Source: a virus. Taken from it: 64,000 bases of DNA. The translations under genes were made by a program, and so were the position numbers. The stretch is taken from positions 1-64,000 of the IMG/VR virus record IMGVR_UViG_3300009428_000006; one strand, given 5' to 3'. Below are positions 1 to 9,590 of the stretch, piece after piece. How positions within the stretch are numbered: the first letter of the stretch is position 1; every line of letters starts with the position of its first letter. Below the pieces are notes generated by a model. The model worked only from the letters and a program-made list of their open reading frames with translations, did not search any database and was not told where the DNA came from.

Positions 1-1394
1 AAAGCACCTACACCATCTCCACCTATCGAATCAAAACTATCTTCCGTAAGCTTCGGACTCCCCTTCTCTGTATATTCAGTAGGTGTCCAATCCGTATATC
101 TAGTCAAATATTCGATAACCTGATTGTTAGATCCAAGGTTATAATGGTTCCATTGTATTCTGGTATATGGTCCTGCAACATCAGTCTCATCCATCTTGAC
201 TAGAGGTGGTTCTGTTAATCCTGCATCATCTTCATAACAGTTAGGTCGTCTAGGCTTCGCCTCCTTAGCAGGACGGGCTTTTCTAGCTCGGACAGCCTTT
301 TGTATCACTTTACCATTATCATCCAATACAGCAGGGCTAGAGAAGCGCTCAGGCTCTTCTGGAACATAATCTGTGGCATCTTTGCCTAACCAGTAGTTCT
401 TAACATTCTCACTAGGATCACCATCTTTCTTGAATGGATTCCAAACAGGTGTAGTTTTATTAGCTGCACCCTCTTCCCAGCACCAGCCAAGAGGTATCTT
501 GGATAGGTTAGTATTCTTCAACATACCTTCACAATAAGTTTCAAAGTTTATTGGAGAACCGCATCCATCAAATGATAATCTGAATGGCATATCTGGTAAA
601 AGCTTATCTTCAATATCGGCTAGGTGTTCATCCCACTTCTTAACAAGACTACGTGCATACTTCTCATCAATAGGAAACCCGTGGATTTCTGACCATGAGA
701 TCCAGTATGCTGCATCCATTTCAGTTTGAAGTGGCCCTGTCCAATCGATATTGCACTCTAATCGATCACGTTCTCTCTCTTCTTGCAGGTAATCGTATAC
801 CTCACATTGGATCTCAACATCTCGCCAACAGCGTCTAAACATATCAATTGAAAAGTTTAACCAATCTTCATGTTCAACCTTAAAGCCGTTTCCTAATCTA
901 ATTGCGAAACTTTCCAAACTGTGAGCCCCAGACTTAGAACCTTCTACTAAGTCTCTATCACAGAATTGTGTTGAGCTTTGTACGAATGTATCCCATCTTT
1001 TCTCTCTTGGAACTACACAATCTAAAAGCATCTCCATAAGAGGGAAATCATATTTCATACCAAAGTGCATGACTTGGATTCCAACATGTTCACAGAAACT
1101 TGGTAAAGCACTTAGTGGGAGAAGCTTAGTATCACTTCGTCCGTGTTGTCTATTGTGACGTAGTAGTGCTCTCTTGTGTAACTTCAGCATTTCATCATCA
1201 ATGAAGTCATAACATGCACCACCTGCTTCTGGAATCTTGTAACATGCCATCCACACCCTGTCCACTTTCTTATGGACAATTAGTTGACCGCCTTTCCACT
1301 CTTTCTTATCTTCCAGAAGACCATTAGCCTCAATATCACCACATACTAAGATATCTTTGATGTTATCTGGAAACTTATATTGTACCTCTGCCAT
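1..1394 (-). CDS. Family A (T7 gp5-like) DNA polymerase, N-terminal part, cut by window edge
   Basis: This is the replicative DNA polymerase of the phage. The frame opens with ATG at 1394 behind a GGAGGG ribosome site and stays open to base 1, so only the first 464 codons are present. Residues 17-25 (VCGDIEANG) match the first exonuclease motif of T7 gp5, with the metal-binding D and E. A later HFGMKYD segment fits the second exonuclease motif. Near the left edge the segment ending TDWTPTEYTEKGSPKL matches the gp5 segment just before the polymerase domain. The fingers and palm lie outside the window. It ends the leftward replication cluster that may start at the promoter-like element at 6050. 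The family call is confident; the C-terminal half is unseen. Confidence 0.9.
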   Translation of the reverse strand, partial: MAEVQYKFPDNIKDILVCGDIEANGLLEDKKEWKGGQLIVHKKVDRVWMACYKIPEAGGACYDFIDDEMLKLHKRALLRHNRQHGRSDTKLLPLSALPSFCEHVGIQVMHFGMKYDFPLMEMLLDCVVPREKRWDTFVQSSTQFCDRDLVEGSKSGAHSLESFAIRLGNGFKVEHEDWLNFSIDMFRRCWRDVEIQCEVYDYLQEERERDRLECNIDWTGPLQTEMDAAYWISWSEIHGFPIDEKYARSLVKKWDEHLADIEDKLLPDMPFRLSFDGCGSPINFETYCEGMLKNTNLSKIPLGWCWEEGAANKTTPVWNPFKKDGDPSENVKNYWLGKDATDYVPEEPERFSSPAVLDDNGKVIQKAVRARKARPAKEAKPRRPNCYEDDAGLTEPPLVKMDETDVAGPYTRIQWNHYNLGSNNQVIEYLTRYTDWTPTEYTEKGSPKLTEDSFDSIGGDGVGA

Positions 1395-1444
1395 TACACC
1401 CTCCTCTTAGTTGTTTGGCTTGATTATTATTTAACTAACTACAT

Positions 1445-1720
1445 TCAATGGCTTTTAGTATTGACTAATGAATAATCTACGAATCCACAACAATCTTTCG
1501 ATACAAGTATACCTTCTTTTTCGGCATCCTCTCTTGACATTTCTAAGACCTTTTGTGTATCTTGTGAAACTGTTCCCCAACAAATGCCATCAACCTCTTC
1601 CGACCAACCATCACATGCGTTATCTCTGAAATAATCTAATGAATCTTGAGCTGATTTTTCTGCTTCCAGTGCTGTATCATGTATCTCAAATCCAGCATCT
1701 GGACAATAACTAAAATACAT
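1445..1720 (-). CDS. Hypothetical protein, 91 aa
   Basis: This is a small acidic protein with several cysteines and tryptophans (for example DGWSEEVDGICWGTVSQ). It has a GGAGG ribosome site before the ATG and sits between the polymerase gene and other small leftward genes. The regular alternation of aromatic and acidic residues looks like a compact folded phage accessory protein, but I recognise no domain and assign no function. Confidence 0.7.
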   Translation of the reverse strand: MYFSYCPDAGFEIHDTALEAEKSAQDSLDYFRDNACDGWSEEVDGICWGTVSQDTQKVLEMSREDAEKEGILVSKDCCGFVDYSLVNTKSH

Positions 1721-1750
1721 ACTTTCCTCCTTTTCTCTTAGCTGTTGTGA

Positions 1751-1903
1751 CTATTCCTCTTGAGATAGTTTAAAACCTTCTTCCTCTAAGATATCTTCAA
1801 TGGTACGTACCTTCAGATCTTCTTCCATTGTATTTTCTTCCCTGCCTTCGTAATAGTCCAATGCTCTCAGGATGACCAGTATTTGATCTATCGTTAGTTT
1901 CAT
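1751..1903 (-). CDS. Small acidic protein, 50 aa
   Basis: This ORF starts with ATG at 1903 behind a strong AGGAGG site (CTAAGAGGAGGTAAACTATG) and encodes MKLTIDQILVILRALDYYEG and a Glu-rich tail. The same CTCCTCTTAGTTGTTTGGCT stretch is found upstream of this gene and just before the polymerase gene, so these leader sequences are duplicated. Function is unknown; the translation signal makes the gene credible. Confidence 0.6.
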   Translation of the reverse strand: MKLTIDQILVILRALDYYEGREENTMEEDLKVRTIEDILEEEGFKLSQEE

Positions 1904-1946
1904 AGTTTACCTCCTCTTAGTTGTTTGGCTTATTCTTCTTGAGACA

Positions 1947-2444
1947 TCAAGGCTTCTCTATAAGCCCCAATGCGATACCTATTTCATCCTTTTTCAGATA
2001 TTCTTCCAACTCTTCTGCTGGAACTTTCTTACTTTCAAAACTGACCTCTGGGCATGGTCCAGATAAACTCTCAGATGCTGCACGAAGATATGCCTCTTTT
2101 GCTAAACCCTCATCATAAAACCACTCTGATCCTTTATCTCCTCCAAAGATGCCAAACAGCTCAACCTTACCTATATCTGTTTTCAGCTTCTTGATCTCCT
2201 TAGCCGCTGAGATAGCATATTCCAACTGATCCCTGTCTAAGTGGTTCAAGAATGCATAAGTTCCTTGCTTAGCAATAGATTCATTCTCTAACAACCATAT
2301 TACCGTTTTAGCACCTTGTCACATAGCTGAGTACCTTTCTTTATATTCATCTTCTTTAGACATACTTTCCAAGTGGTTAATTTGATTTTCAATCTCCACC
2401 TTAGCATACTCAGTTATTAAATTGATGATATAAGATTCACTCAT
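1947..2444 (-). pseudogene. Unknown 165-codon gene interrupted by an in-frame TGA
   Basis: The frame starts with ATG at 2444 (MSESYIINLITEYAKVEIEN) with GGAG upstream and would run to 1947. Codon 42, at 2319-2321, is TGA. After it the frame continues as QGAKTVIWLLENESIAKQG to the stop, and no good restart with a ribosome site is seen; the first possible start is TTG at 2294 without a Shine-Dalgarno. Tryptophan at the interrupted codon (SAM-W-QGAKTV) would suit the context, so a TGG to TGA change is the simplest reading. No domain is recognised. It may be a true nonsense mutation, readthrough, or a sequence error. Confidence 0.65.
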
Positions 2445-2456
2445 ACATTATACTCC

Positions 2457-3766
2457 TTATCTAAATTTACTTATCCACGTACACTTATATTCTGCACGAG
2501 TAATAGCTGTGTACATCCAACGTCTCTTCTCGGAAATACGTCCTTTCATATTCTCCTCTATGACAACAATCTCTCCAAATGAACTCCCTGTCCTTTATGG
2601 CAAGTTATGGAATATCCAAATTCAAAGTAATTCTTAGTCAATTTACCTGTCATAGGTGGATGTTCTTTTCCAAGGAAGTATTCAGGATGTACCTGCACCT
2701 TATAGAACTCTTTTCCAACCTCATCAACAAGATCCATAATAAGTGTATTGTTCTCATATACAACATGTTTAACAAAGACTACAAGGCCATTTACTAGTCC
2801 CATCTCTCTGTTGTTACGTATGCATATGAGCCGTTCACCTACTTCTGGAAATGATCCACTGAATCCTCTATAAGTTCGTATCATGTCGTTATAGAGGTGT
2901 CTGGTCTTATTGTAATAACAAATAACAGTATCAGCATTAGCTATAAGATCTTTATCATTAAGAGCATCGCTACCTATCTTAATCATATCTTTCTTAACAC
3001 CATAGACACCTTTGTCTACATTCTTACCAAGGCGTACATCTGTAGCTACTGATATAATACCGCTCTCTAGAGCTTGTCTGTGTACATGTGTAAGCATAAA
3101 GTCAGGCTCTGACATTACGTTAGGACGCTTATCTTTCTTGTCAGTTACAATAGCGCTGAGCTGTCCAATATCACCTAAATATACGATAGGGATACAAAGT
3201 TCTTCCAAGTCTTGTCTCAAATCATTAGCCAACATAGATGCTTCATCTACAACTATAAGATCTGCACCCACTTCATATCTGTCCTTTTTGATAGGGACTA
3301 ATCGATTACCCTCTGGTAGCCAATTATAAAGTAAGTAGTGCAGTGTGTCGGCAGCAACACCCTTCTTACGAAGGACATCTGCTGCTTTACCTGTATACGC
3401 TGCTGACTTGATATGTGGTTTGCTTCCATCTGGATTTTCAAGGTCAGATAATACTAAGCTCATCAGTGTTGACTTACCTGTACCACTATACCCCGATAGT
3501 ACAACAGGCTTAGCCGTTCCACCTATGTTCTGCTGAACAGTCCACCACTCTTTAATACCATTATAGGCTTCAAGTTGATCATCATCCAGATCAGTTACAG
3601 TTAAACGTCTATGAGTCTTGCTGACAGGGGCTGTAACAGCTTCTATCTGATTAGTAGTATCATTGCATTGCTTAAGTAGTTTACGCCTTTCTCTGTCTCT
3701 CCTACGTCTCTCTGTCCTGCGTTGCTGGGTACGTGATGGAGGAGTTGGATTATTTAATTCATTCAA
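2457..3766 (-). pseudogene. SF1 (Dda/RecD-like) DNA helicase with a C-terminal frameshift
   Basis: This is an ATP-dependent DNA helicase probably involved in phage replication or recombination. Walker A is SGYSGTGKS near residue 90-100, Walker B is VVDEAS, and LGDIGQLSAI is the Q-D loop typical of RecD/Dda proteins. The open frame ends early at 2558 after GYSITCHKGQG. In the minus-one frame the expected continuation follows at once (SFGEIVVIEENMKGR, then RRWMYTAITRAE, the usual last helicase motif) and ends with TAA at 2457-2459. One missing base near 2590 (GGGAGTT where GGGAAGTT would keep frame) explains it. No slippery heptamer is seen, so I read it as a lesion or error rather than programmed frameshifting. 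Confidence 0.8.
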
Positions 3767-3778
3767 AGTTCCTCCTTA

Positions 3779-5680
3779 TTAAACCGCTTTATTGTTAAAA
3801 GAGTTTCCTACCTTTGGAATAAAGTCTTCTTTATCCCGTTCCTTGATAGCAGCTTCAACATCTTTCTTATGTAAGCTAGGGTTGTAACTGAACCTGCCAG
3901 TCTTGGTGTTATATTCTAGACAACCTTTGGTTAGTCCTAATGTACCTGTCTCTCGTATCTTCAGCCACCTGATGAAACGGGTATTGCCATAGTCTTCATC
4001 TTCGTTCCATCCTTCGATAGCTCCAACCGAAAATCCTAACTGAATTATAGACTGAGATCCACGTAATAGATTAGGTGTTATCTCTGCGCCTTTTGATACA
4101 TCCTTTTTTGAATCTCCACGATTAATATGTACGACAGATAGGATATGCACAGGCGTATGTTCTACAAATCTGTATATCTTCTCAAGCAAAGTGTCTATAT
4201 CTTTTCGTTCATCATCTGATCCTGTTACAACAAGAGAGATGTGGTCAAGTATAATAAGCTTGCAACCTTTGGCAACCAAATAACGTATCTTGTTCATAAG
4301 GACATCTGGATCAATTGAACCTGAGTGATCCAAGAACATCATATTATCAATGATCTCAGCTTTTGTCTTTAGCTTATCTTCCAGAGGGATTATCCCAAAA
4401 TCCTTACGGTATTCATTAAGGGCAACACTATTATCATATGCAATATATCGCTGTTGACTCTTAACAACCTTCTCTTCTAGGAAAATATTTCCAACCATCC
4501 AACCATGTTCTGTTGACATGTGATGAGCTATAGCTGTTATAAGGCTTGACTTGCCAGATCCTGCTGAACTCGTCAAGATCGTATGCTCAAAAAGTCGCAT
4601 TCCTTGCATCGGATCTTGCAGATTTGGAAAAGGTAAACTATATCCCACCACAACATCTTTCTCTATATCAGCAAGCTCTAAGTCTTTGCCATCAATAATA
4701 TCAGATGGAGAATATTTCTTAGCTCCGAAGTACATTTCACTATAAATATCTATAGCATCTTCACCACCGATCTTAAGAATATCTGACATATCTTTCTTAC
4801 GGTCAGGGTACTCCATGATGTAAAGCTTATCTACACCAATTATCTGAACAGCAGCTTCTAAGCAAGCTTTGCCTTCTGTGTCAATCTTATAGTTATCACC
4901 TGCCCAGAATACTTTCTGGTATCGAGAGATTTCCTCAATATGATGCAGCAATGCTTTGTGAGCACCTTTTGCACCAGATGGTAAAGAAACTACATCTACT
5001 TCAGATCTTTTGATTCGTCTGTTTGTAGATCTGAAATTCATAGCCTTGTGCAATTGATACAAGGATGCACAGTCTTCTTCACCTTCCACGATTAACAATA
5101 CTTGATACTTGCCACTAAGCAAGTTCCAAGCAAACATGTCTGTACCATTTAAAGTACCAACAGCAGCTCCCCAATCTTTAGGCAATTTACGCATTTTATA
5201 TCCATACAACTCATCTTCTAAATAATATGGATAATATCTTGCCAACGCTCTGCCTGATGAAGTGTCGAATTCTGTTCTGATACCAAATCGTCTATCTGTC
5301 TCAGCAGTGATTCCTCGGCGCTTATCTCCTGAGAAGCCTAAATGAGGCATGTCATCCAGCGTCAGACCTTTGTTATAATTATTATAACCTGAACTGCCAC
5401 CATATGATTTGCGAGCTCTACGGCTTGCCTGAGGCTTCTTAGCGGCCTCTACTTCCTCTTTGGTAAAGTGTTTAGGACATCGGTTGCAATACCCCTTACC
5501 GCTTTCAAAGATCATCATGTGATTACCTGTGCTGTCTCCTCCTTTCTCACGGCAAGCAGGGCAAGCTGTGTTACCAACTATCTCCTCACGCTTTCTACTA
5601 GCTCTACGTGAAGTACGTTTCTTAGAGGCTTGAGATGGAGAAATCGCCTCTTCAAATTCATGTGCATTATTTAAAATCAA
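3779..5680 (-). CDS. T7 gp4-like primase-helicase
   Basis: This protein makes primers and unwinds DNA at the phage fork. Residues 40-68 hold a CxxC...CxxC zinc site (CPAC...CNRC) as in the gp4 zinc-binding domain. LLIVEGEEDCASLY near 195-208 is the TOPRIM motif. Walker A SAGSGKSS is at about 372-379 and Walker B LIILDHISLV at about 475-484 in a DnaB-type RecA core. Length (633 aa) is slightly above T7 gp4 (566). The start is TTG at 5680, chosen because AAGGAGG sits five bases upstream. It lies just 5' of the helicase pseudogene in the leftward replication operon. Confidence 0.9.
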   Translation of the reverse strand: MILNNAHEFEEAISPSQASKKRTSRRASRKREEIVGNTACPACREKGGDSTGNHMMIFESGKGYCNRCPKHFTKEEVEAAKKPQASRRARKSYGGSSGYNNYNKGLTLDDMPHLGFSGDKRRGITAETDRRFGIRTEFDTSSGRALARYYPYYLEDELYGYKMRKLPKDWGAAVGTLNGTDMFAWNLLSGKYQVLLIVEGEEDCASLYQLHKAMNFRSTNRRIKRSEVDVVSLPSGAKGAHKALLHHIEEISRYQKVFWAGDNYKIDTEGKACLEAAVQIIGVDKLYIMEYPDRKKDMSDILKIGGEDAIDIYSEMYFGAKKYSPSDIIDGKDLELADIEKDVVVGYSLPFPNLQDPMQGMRLFEHTILTSSAGSGKSSLITAIAHHMSTEHGWMVGNIFLEEKVVKSQQRYIAYDNSVALNEYRKDFGIIPLEDKLKTKAEIIDNMMFLDHSGSIDPDVLMNKIRYLVAKGCKLIILDHISLVVTGSDDERKDIDTLLEKIYRFVEHTPVHILSVVHINRGDSKKDVSKGAEITPNLLRGSQSIIQLGFSVGAIEGWNEDEDYGNTRFIRWLKIRETGTLGLTKGCLEYNTKTGRFSYNPSLHKKDVEAAIKERDKEDFIPKVGNSFNNKAV

Positions 5681-5702
5681 TCAAGCCTCCTTAGTTTATA
5701 TT

Positions 5703-5996
5703 TTACAAAGCTTTCTTCAAGTCTTTCAAGAACTCTACACCTTGTTCCAGATTAGCGCCTAGGTGTTTCCACATCTTAATATCACTCTCAAGAACTTTAA
5801 TCCTTGCATGCACCACTGTGTCTGACTTGGTGATCTTCTCTAGCTGTCCTTTGTAGAAGACTAAATCCTCCTCCATCTCAGACAGTTTAATACTTTCTTT
5901 CTTAATTTTCCCCTCAGTTACGCCTATGAGTGTACTTAGCATTTGTCGCTTAAGTTGTTTCTCTAGTTTAGCACCTTGCTCTTTGCAATCAGTCAT
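5703..5996 (-). CDS. Coiled-coil protein, 97 aa
   Basis: This small, highly charged protein has long heptad-like stretches rich in Lys, Glu and Leu, suggesting a helical coiled coil. It is the first gene of the leftward replication cluster. Its ATG lies about 50 bases beyond the promoter-like element at 6050-6072, with a short GTGGG...CCCAC hairpin in the leader between them. I recognise no family. Confidence 0.7.
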   Translation of the reverse strand: MTDCKEQGAKLEKQLKRQMLSTLIGVTEGKIKKESIKLSEMEEDLVFYKGQLEKITKSDTVVHARIKVLESDIKMWKHLGANLEQGVEFLKDLKKAL

Positions 5997-6049
5997 AAAA
6001 TCCTCCTATTAAAATGTAAAGGTGGGGTACTTTTCCCACTGCTGGTATA

Positions 6050-6072
6050 ATCACATAGGTGCGGTTTAAGGA
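6050..6072 (-). promoter_or_regulatory. Candidate phage RNA polymerase promoter, leftward copy
   Basis: On the minus strand this 23-bp site contains TTAAACCGCACCTATGTGAT. A copy differing at one base lies at 12987-13009 on the plus strand. A length of 23 bp, an AT-rich start, a CGCAC core and TAT just before the expected start resemble T7-class promoters (T7: CGACTCACTATAGGG). Read this way it fires left into 5996-1. The leader then forms a GTGGG/CCCAC hairpin before the first gene. Function is inferred from sequence and layout only. Confidence 0.5.
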
Positions 6073-6203
6073 TTGTTATTTAATATCAATAACTTACAAA
6101 CACCCGTTTTACCCTCTTTTTGATAATGATCACAAACTACACTTAGATTCTCTCTATAATGTATACCTTTTGAAAGTATTTAGAACTTATTTACATAAAG
6201 CTG

Positions 6204-6231
6204 TTGACAGCAATCTGAAAACGTATATACT
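6204..6231 (+). promoter_or_regulatory. Sigma70-type promoter for the RNA polymerase gene
   Basis: TTGACA at 6204-6209 and TATACT at 6226-6231 are separated by 16 bp. This is a near-consensus host promoter 35 bases before the RNA polymerase start, as expected for an early gene read by host polymerase. A second TATAAT at 6155-6160 lacks a convincing -35 box. Confidence 0.75.
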
Positions 6232-6265
6232 TGAACGCATAACCACGTAGGAGGATTTAATTGAG

Positions 6266-8908
6266 ATGAGAGAAAAGCAGTTAGAACTAGAAAAGATGTA
6301 CTTCAATGAAACTACTATCGAAGGTTTTCTAGAGAACTTGGATAATAACCGAGATGCTACAATTCTTGTTGACATGTGTAATCTTGTTGAGGCAGCTATC
6401 AAAAACAAGCATGACACTGTTCAACGTAAGAGAGCATCATTCTTTAAACTTACTAAGGAGTTGGAACATAAAGAAGTTGCATTCATAGGTATTAAAGCTC
6501 TTGTGTCTAGTTTATCAATGGAAGCTTCATTACCTGTGACACGTATTGCAACTAGTATCGGTAACAGTCTTCTTTCTAAAGCAGGGAGATCAGAAGATAC
6601 TTTCTCTAAGGATAAAAAGATTGTAGTTGATTCTGTGTCAGCAGGTATTATGTTATTAGATTTAACATTAGAAGGTCTAAAGCCTCTTAAGTTGTTCCGT
6701 ACAGAACTAGAGCGTATTAGTAAGTCCGTGACAGAGTGGAAAGTCTCTGCAACTGATAATTGGAATACTCTCGTAAATGACAATGAAGAACTATTTGCAA
6801 CTGTTTCAGCTAAGAAGATGCCAATGGTTTGTGAACCTGATGATTGGAAAGACATGATATGTGGTGGATATTTATCAGAAGTTGGTAAAGCAACTAATCC
6901 TTTTGTTAAGGGCAAGCATAAGCATGAGCTTCCAGAGGATGATCGTTTGTTTGCATCTATTAACCATATGCAAAAGACTCCTCACAGGATCAATCAAAGG
7001 ATCTTTGGACTCTACAAGACGCTACAAGCTTCTCGTCCTGATGAGATGGGTAAGTTATTTCTTAATAACCTACCCAAGTCTTTCAATGAACCTTGTCCAA
7101 TTGATAAGGAACTTGATGAACATATCTGGGAGAAGGTAGAAGGTGAAAAGGTTGATAAGAAGACAGGCAAGAAGAAGAAGGCAATGGTTCTTGCTTTCCA
7201 AGATGAAGCCTCTAATGAAAAGCGTAAAGAGTTCTTCAAATGGGTTGACAGGAAAGAAGCATATGTAAAGAAGGTTGCAGGTAAGAAGTCTTTAGATCGT
7301 GCCTTAGAAGCTACCATACAGATTACTGAGATGGTTAAGGAAGAAGATGAGCTATATTGGCCTTTAAGCACAGATGGTCGTAGTCGTGTATATCCTTCTG
7401 CTATGTCAGGTATTAATCTTCAAGGTGCTGATTTTCAGAAGGCTGTTTTGGAGTTCTCTGTAGGTTTACCACTTGATCATGATGGTGATGGCAAGGGTGG
7501 TGAGTATGGTATTATCAAGACCCTTTGTAATCACTGGGGTAACGACTCAGGCAATGGTATCAAGACAGATAAGCTGACTGAACAAGATTCAATAAAATGG
7601 ATCAATGAGAACAATGATTGGATTATTGAATGCTCTGTTAATCCTCTTGAAAAGTGTAAGTGGATGTCTGCTGATAAGCCTTTACAATTCTTAGCTGCTG
7701 CTTTTGAGTGGGCTGCATGGAAAGAATACTTTGCAAAAAATGGTGATTACAAGTTTGTATCTCACTTGCCTGATCCTAATGATGCGAGTTGTACAGGTGC
7801 TCAGATCCTTTCTGCAATGACTAGAGATATTGTCGGAGCTAGACATACAAACTTATGTGCATTACCAGATGCTCAAGATCTCTATATGGCTGTGGCAGGA
7901 AAGGTTCTAGACAACCTTCTAAGCGTTTTTAAAGAAGACCCTATGGCTCAGGATTGGTTAGGTCGAGTTAACGTCTTAGAGCGCCTACAGAACGTCTTAA
8001 ATGGGCAAGAAGATGATATACTTTCATCAAGAACCCAAGAGATGATTATTAGCCGTTCAAAAGAGTTTGACACACTGGAAGAATTATACTTAAATACTTA
8101 TCTAGACTTTGACCGTTTAGAGCAGGTAAGATTAAGCTTTATTATTCGCAACCTTGTTAAGAAGCCAGTTATGGTTAAATTCTATTCAGGTACTCGATAT
8201 GGTAATATCCAACACTGTTCTGAGTTCATTGTTGAGAAGCAGTGGGAGGATAACTTCAGATGTGAAGGGACAGGTCAAGCTGCTAGTTACATGGGTAATA
8301 TGATCTTTGATTCAATCAATCAGGTAATTACTGGAGCTGGTCAGGTGATGGAATGGTTTGTACATGTTGCTGATGTATTGGGTAATTGTGGTAAACCTGT
8401 GAAGTGGACTACACCTATGGGCTTTAAGGCTACAATGGCTAAGTACAAGATGGAGAACATTTTAGTACATGCTGACTTCATGGGTGATGCAAGACTCTTC
8501 ACTGTCAAGCTACCTAAAATGGCTGAGGATAAAAACGGTGTGTTGCAAAAGGTTCTTGATGTAGGTAAAATGAAGTCATCTGTAGCTCCAGATATAGTGC
8601 ATAGTCTTGACAGTTGTCTGGTCCAAGCTGTTGCTTTGAGATGCGAATCTGAGAAGATAGATCACTTATTAATGGTGCATGACTCTCTTGCTGCTCACTG
8701 TTGTTACACTCGAAGATTTAACCGTATTATTCGAGAGGAGTTTATCAAGATATTTGAGGAAGATATCCTTCAGAAGCTTTATGAAGAGTTCCAATCACAG
8801 CTTGATGAAGATCAAAGAAACCTGTTGCTATCACCTAAGCAGTTTGGTATAGTGTATGGAGAGTATGATTTAAATGAAATGTTAAGTAGTGTACACTGCT
8901 TTAAATAA
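6266..8908 (+). CDS. T7-type single-subunit DNA-directed RNA polymerase
   Basis: This 880-residue enzyme matches T7 RNA polymerase (883 aa). The STDGRSRVYP segment near 368-377 fits the DWRGRVY region. Motif A is NDASCTGAQILSAMTRD with catalytic D506. Motif B is RNLVKKPVMVKFYSG, with R628, K632 and Y640 matching T7 R627, K631 and Y639. Motif C is LLMVHDS with D806, matching T7 D812. All catalytic residues are kept. The C-terminus (CFK) differs from the FAFA end of T7. The ATG follows GGAGG and a near-consensus sigma70 promoter. It should transcribe middle and late genes from phage promoters, possibly those at 6050 and 12987. Confidence 0.95.
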   Translation: MREKQLELEKMYFNETTIEGFLENLDNNRDATILVDMCNLVEAAIKNKHDTVQRKRASFFKLTKELEHKEVAFIGIKALVSSLSMEASLPVTRIATSIGNSLLSKAGRSEDTFSKDKKIVVDSVSAGIMLLDLTLEGLKPLKLFRTELERISKSVTEWKVSATDNWNTLVNDNEELFATVSAKKMPMVCEPDDWKDMICGGYLSEVGKATNPFVKGKHKHELPEDDRLFASINHMQKTPHRINQRIFGLYKTLQASRPDEMGKLFLNNLPKSFNEPCPIDKELDEHIWEKVEGEKVDKKTGKKKKAMVLAFQDEASNEKRKEFFKWVDRKEAYVKKVAGKKSLDRALEATIQITEMVKEEDELYWPLSTDGRSRVYPSAMSGINLQGADFQKAVLEFSVGLPLDHDGDGKGGEYGIIKTLCNHWGNDSGNGIKTDKLTEQDSIKWINENNDWIIECSVNPLEKCKWMSADKPLQFLAAAFEWAAWKEYFAKNGDYKFVSHLPDPNDASCTGAQILSAMTRDIVGARHTNLCALPDAQDLYMAVAGKVLDNLLSVFKEDPMAQDWLGRVNVLERLQNVLNGQEDDILSSRTQEMIISRSKEFDTLEELYLNTYLDFDRLEQVRLSFIIRNLVKKPVMVKFYSGTRYGNIQHCSEFIVEKQWEDNFRCEGTGQAASYMGNMIFDSINQVITGAGQVMEWFVHVADVLGNCGKPVKWTTPMGFKATMAKYKMENILVHADFMGDARLFTVKLPKMAEDKNGVLQKVLDVGKMKSSVAPDIVHSLDSCLVQAVALRCESEKIDHLLMVHDSLAAHCCYTRRFNRIIREEFIKIFEEDILQKLYEEFQSQLDEDQRNLLLSPKQFGIVYGEYDLNEMLSSVHCFK

Positions 8909-8918
8909 GAACAAACTT

Positions 8919-8945
8919 GAGGGTGATAATCAAATCCCCTCTTTT
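8919..8945 (+). terminator. Rho-independent terminator after RNA polymerase gene
   Basis: GAGGG and CCCTC form a stem, extended by GAT/ATC, followed by TTTT. It starts about ten bases after the polymerase stop, so it may limit read-through to the next gene. Confidence 0.6.
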
Positions 8946-8971
8946 AATAAATAATAGAAGGAATAACTTAT

Positions 8972-9418
8972 ATGACAAATGCAATCAATAATAACAATAA
9001 CAACGTAACTAACACAACTGGCTGGGAAGTAGAGGATATTTTCTCAGCATCATTCATGTTCCCTACAGCTCACTTTAAATCTCAGGATGAGTTAGAGAAA
9101 ATGGATGAATATGATCGTAACTACTTATTTCAAACCTTAATCGAGACAGGCTCTGACTACTTCACTGATATGGACAAGGAGCGCTTACGTAAGGCTGTTC
9201 ATTCAGATAATAAGCTAAGACTGTACTACAACATATTAAACGCTTTACAGTCTAGCACAGACGCTTTAAATGCCACTCAAGAAAGCTGTCTCAATTCAGA
9301 AGAAGTTGACACAGAAGAAATGATGGATCATAATGGTGTTACAATCAAGGATTCTTATCAAGTTGATGAATACTTAGAAGAGGAAGAATTGGAACAATAT
9401 ATGGCTAAATTTGGGTAG
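8972..9418 (+). CDS. Hypothetical acidic protein, 148 aa
   Basis: The protein starts with an Asn-rich stretch and ends with a very acidic Glu-rich tail. AAGGA precedes the ATG by eight bases. It sits between the T7-type polymerase and the second polymerase-like gene, which would suit a small regulator or polymerase accessory factor, but no motif supports this. A 172-bp gap follows, holding a small AAGGAAA/TTTCCTT inverted repeat at 9496-9522. Confidence 0.7.
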   Translation: MTNAINNNNNNVTNTTGWEVEDIFSASFMFPTAHFKSQDELEKMDEYDRNYLFQTLIETGSDYFTDMDKERLRKAVHSDNKLRLYYNILNALQSSTDALNATQESCLNSEEVDTEEMMDHNGVTIKDSYQVDEYLEEEELEQYMAKFG

Positions 9419-9590
9419 GAAACGATCACAAAATCGAGCTAATTATAGGGTAGTTTTAGAAAGTCAATTTTTAGAGTTGCAAGTTATTGTATTCTAAGGA
9501 AAAAACGGACTTCTCTTTCCTTAACCCATCAATACGGCAGTATTCTTATTAGATAATTTATTAAATCAACTCTTAAAAAAGGAGGTAACA

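Noticed and set aside
2570-2600. Programmed frameshift in the helicase gene.
   Set aside because: No X-XXY-YYZ heptamer is present at CAG GGA GTT; a one-base loss is simpler.
6421-6915. 164-codon leftward ORF within the RNA polymerase gene.
   Set aside because: The plus strand encodes conserved polymerase sequence; the antisense frame has no ribosome site.
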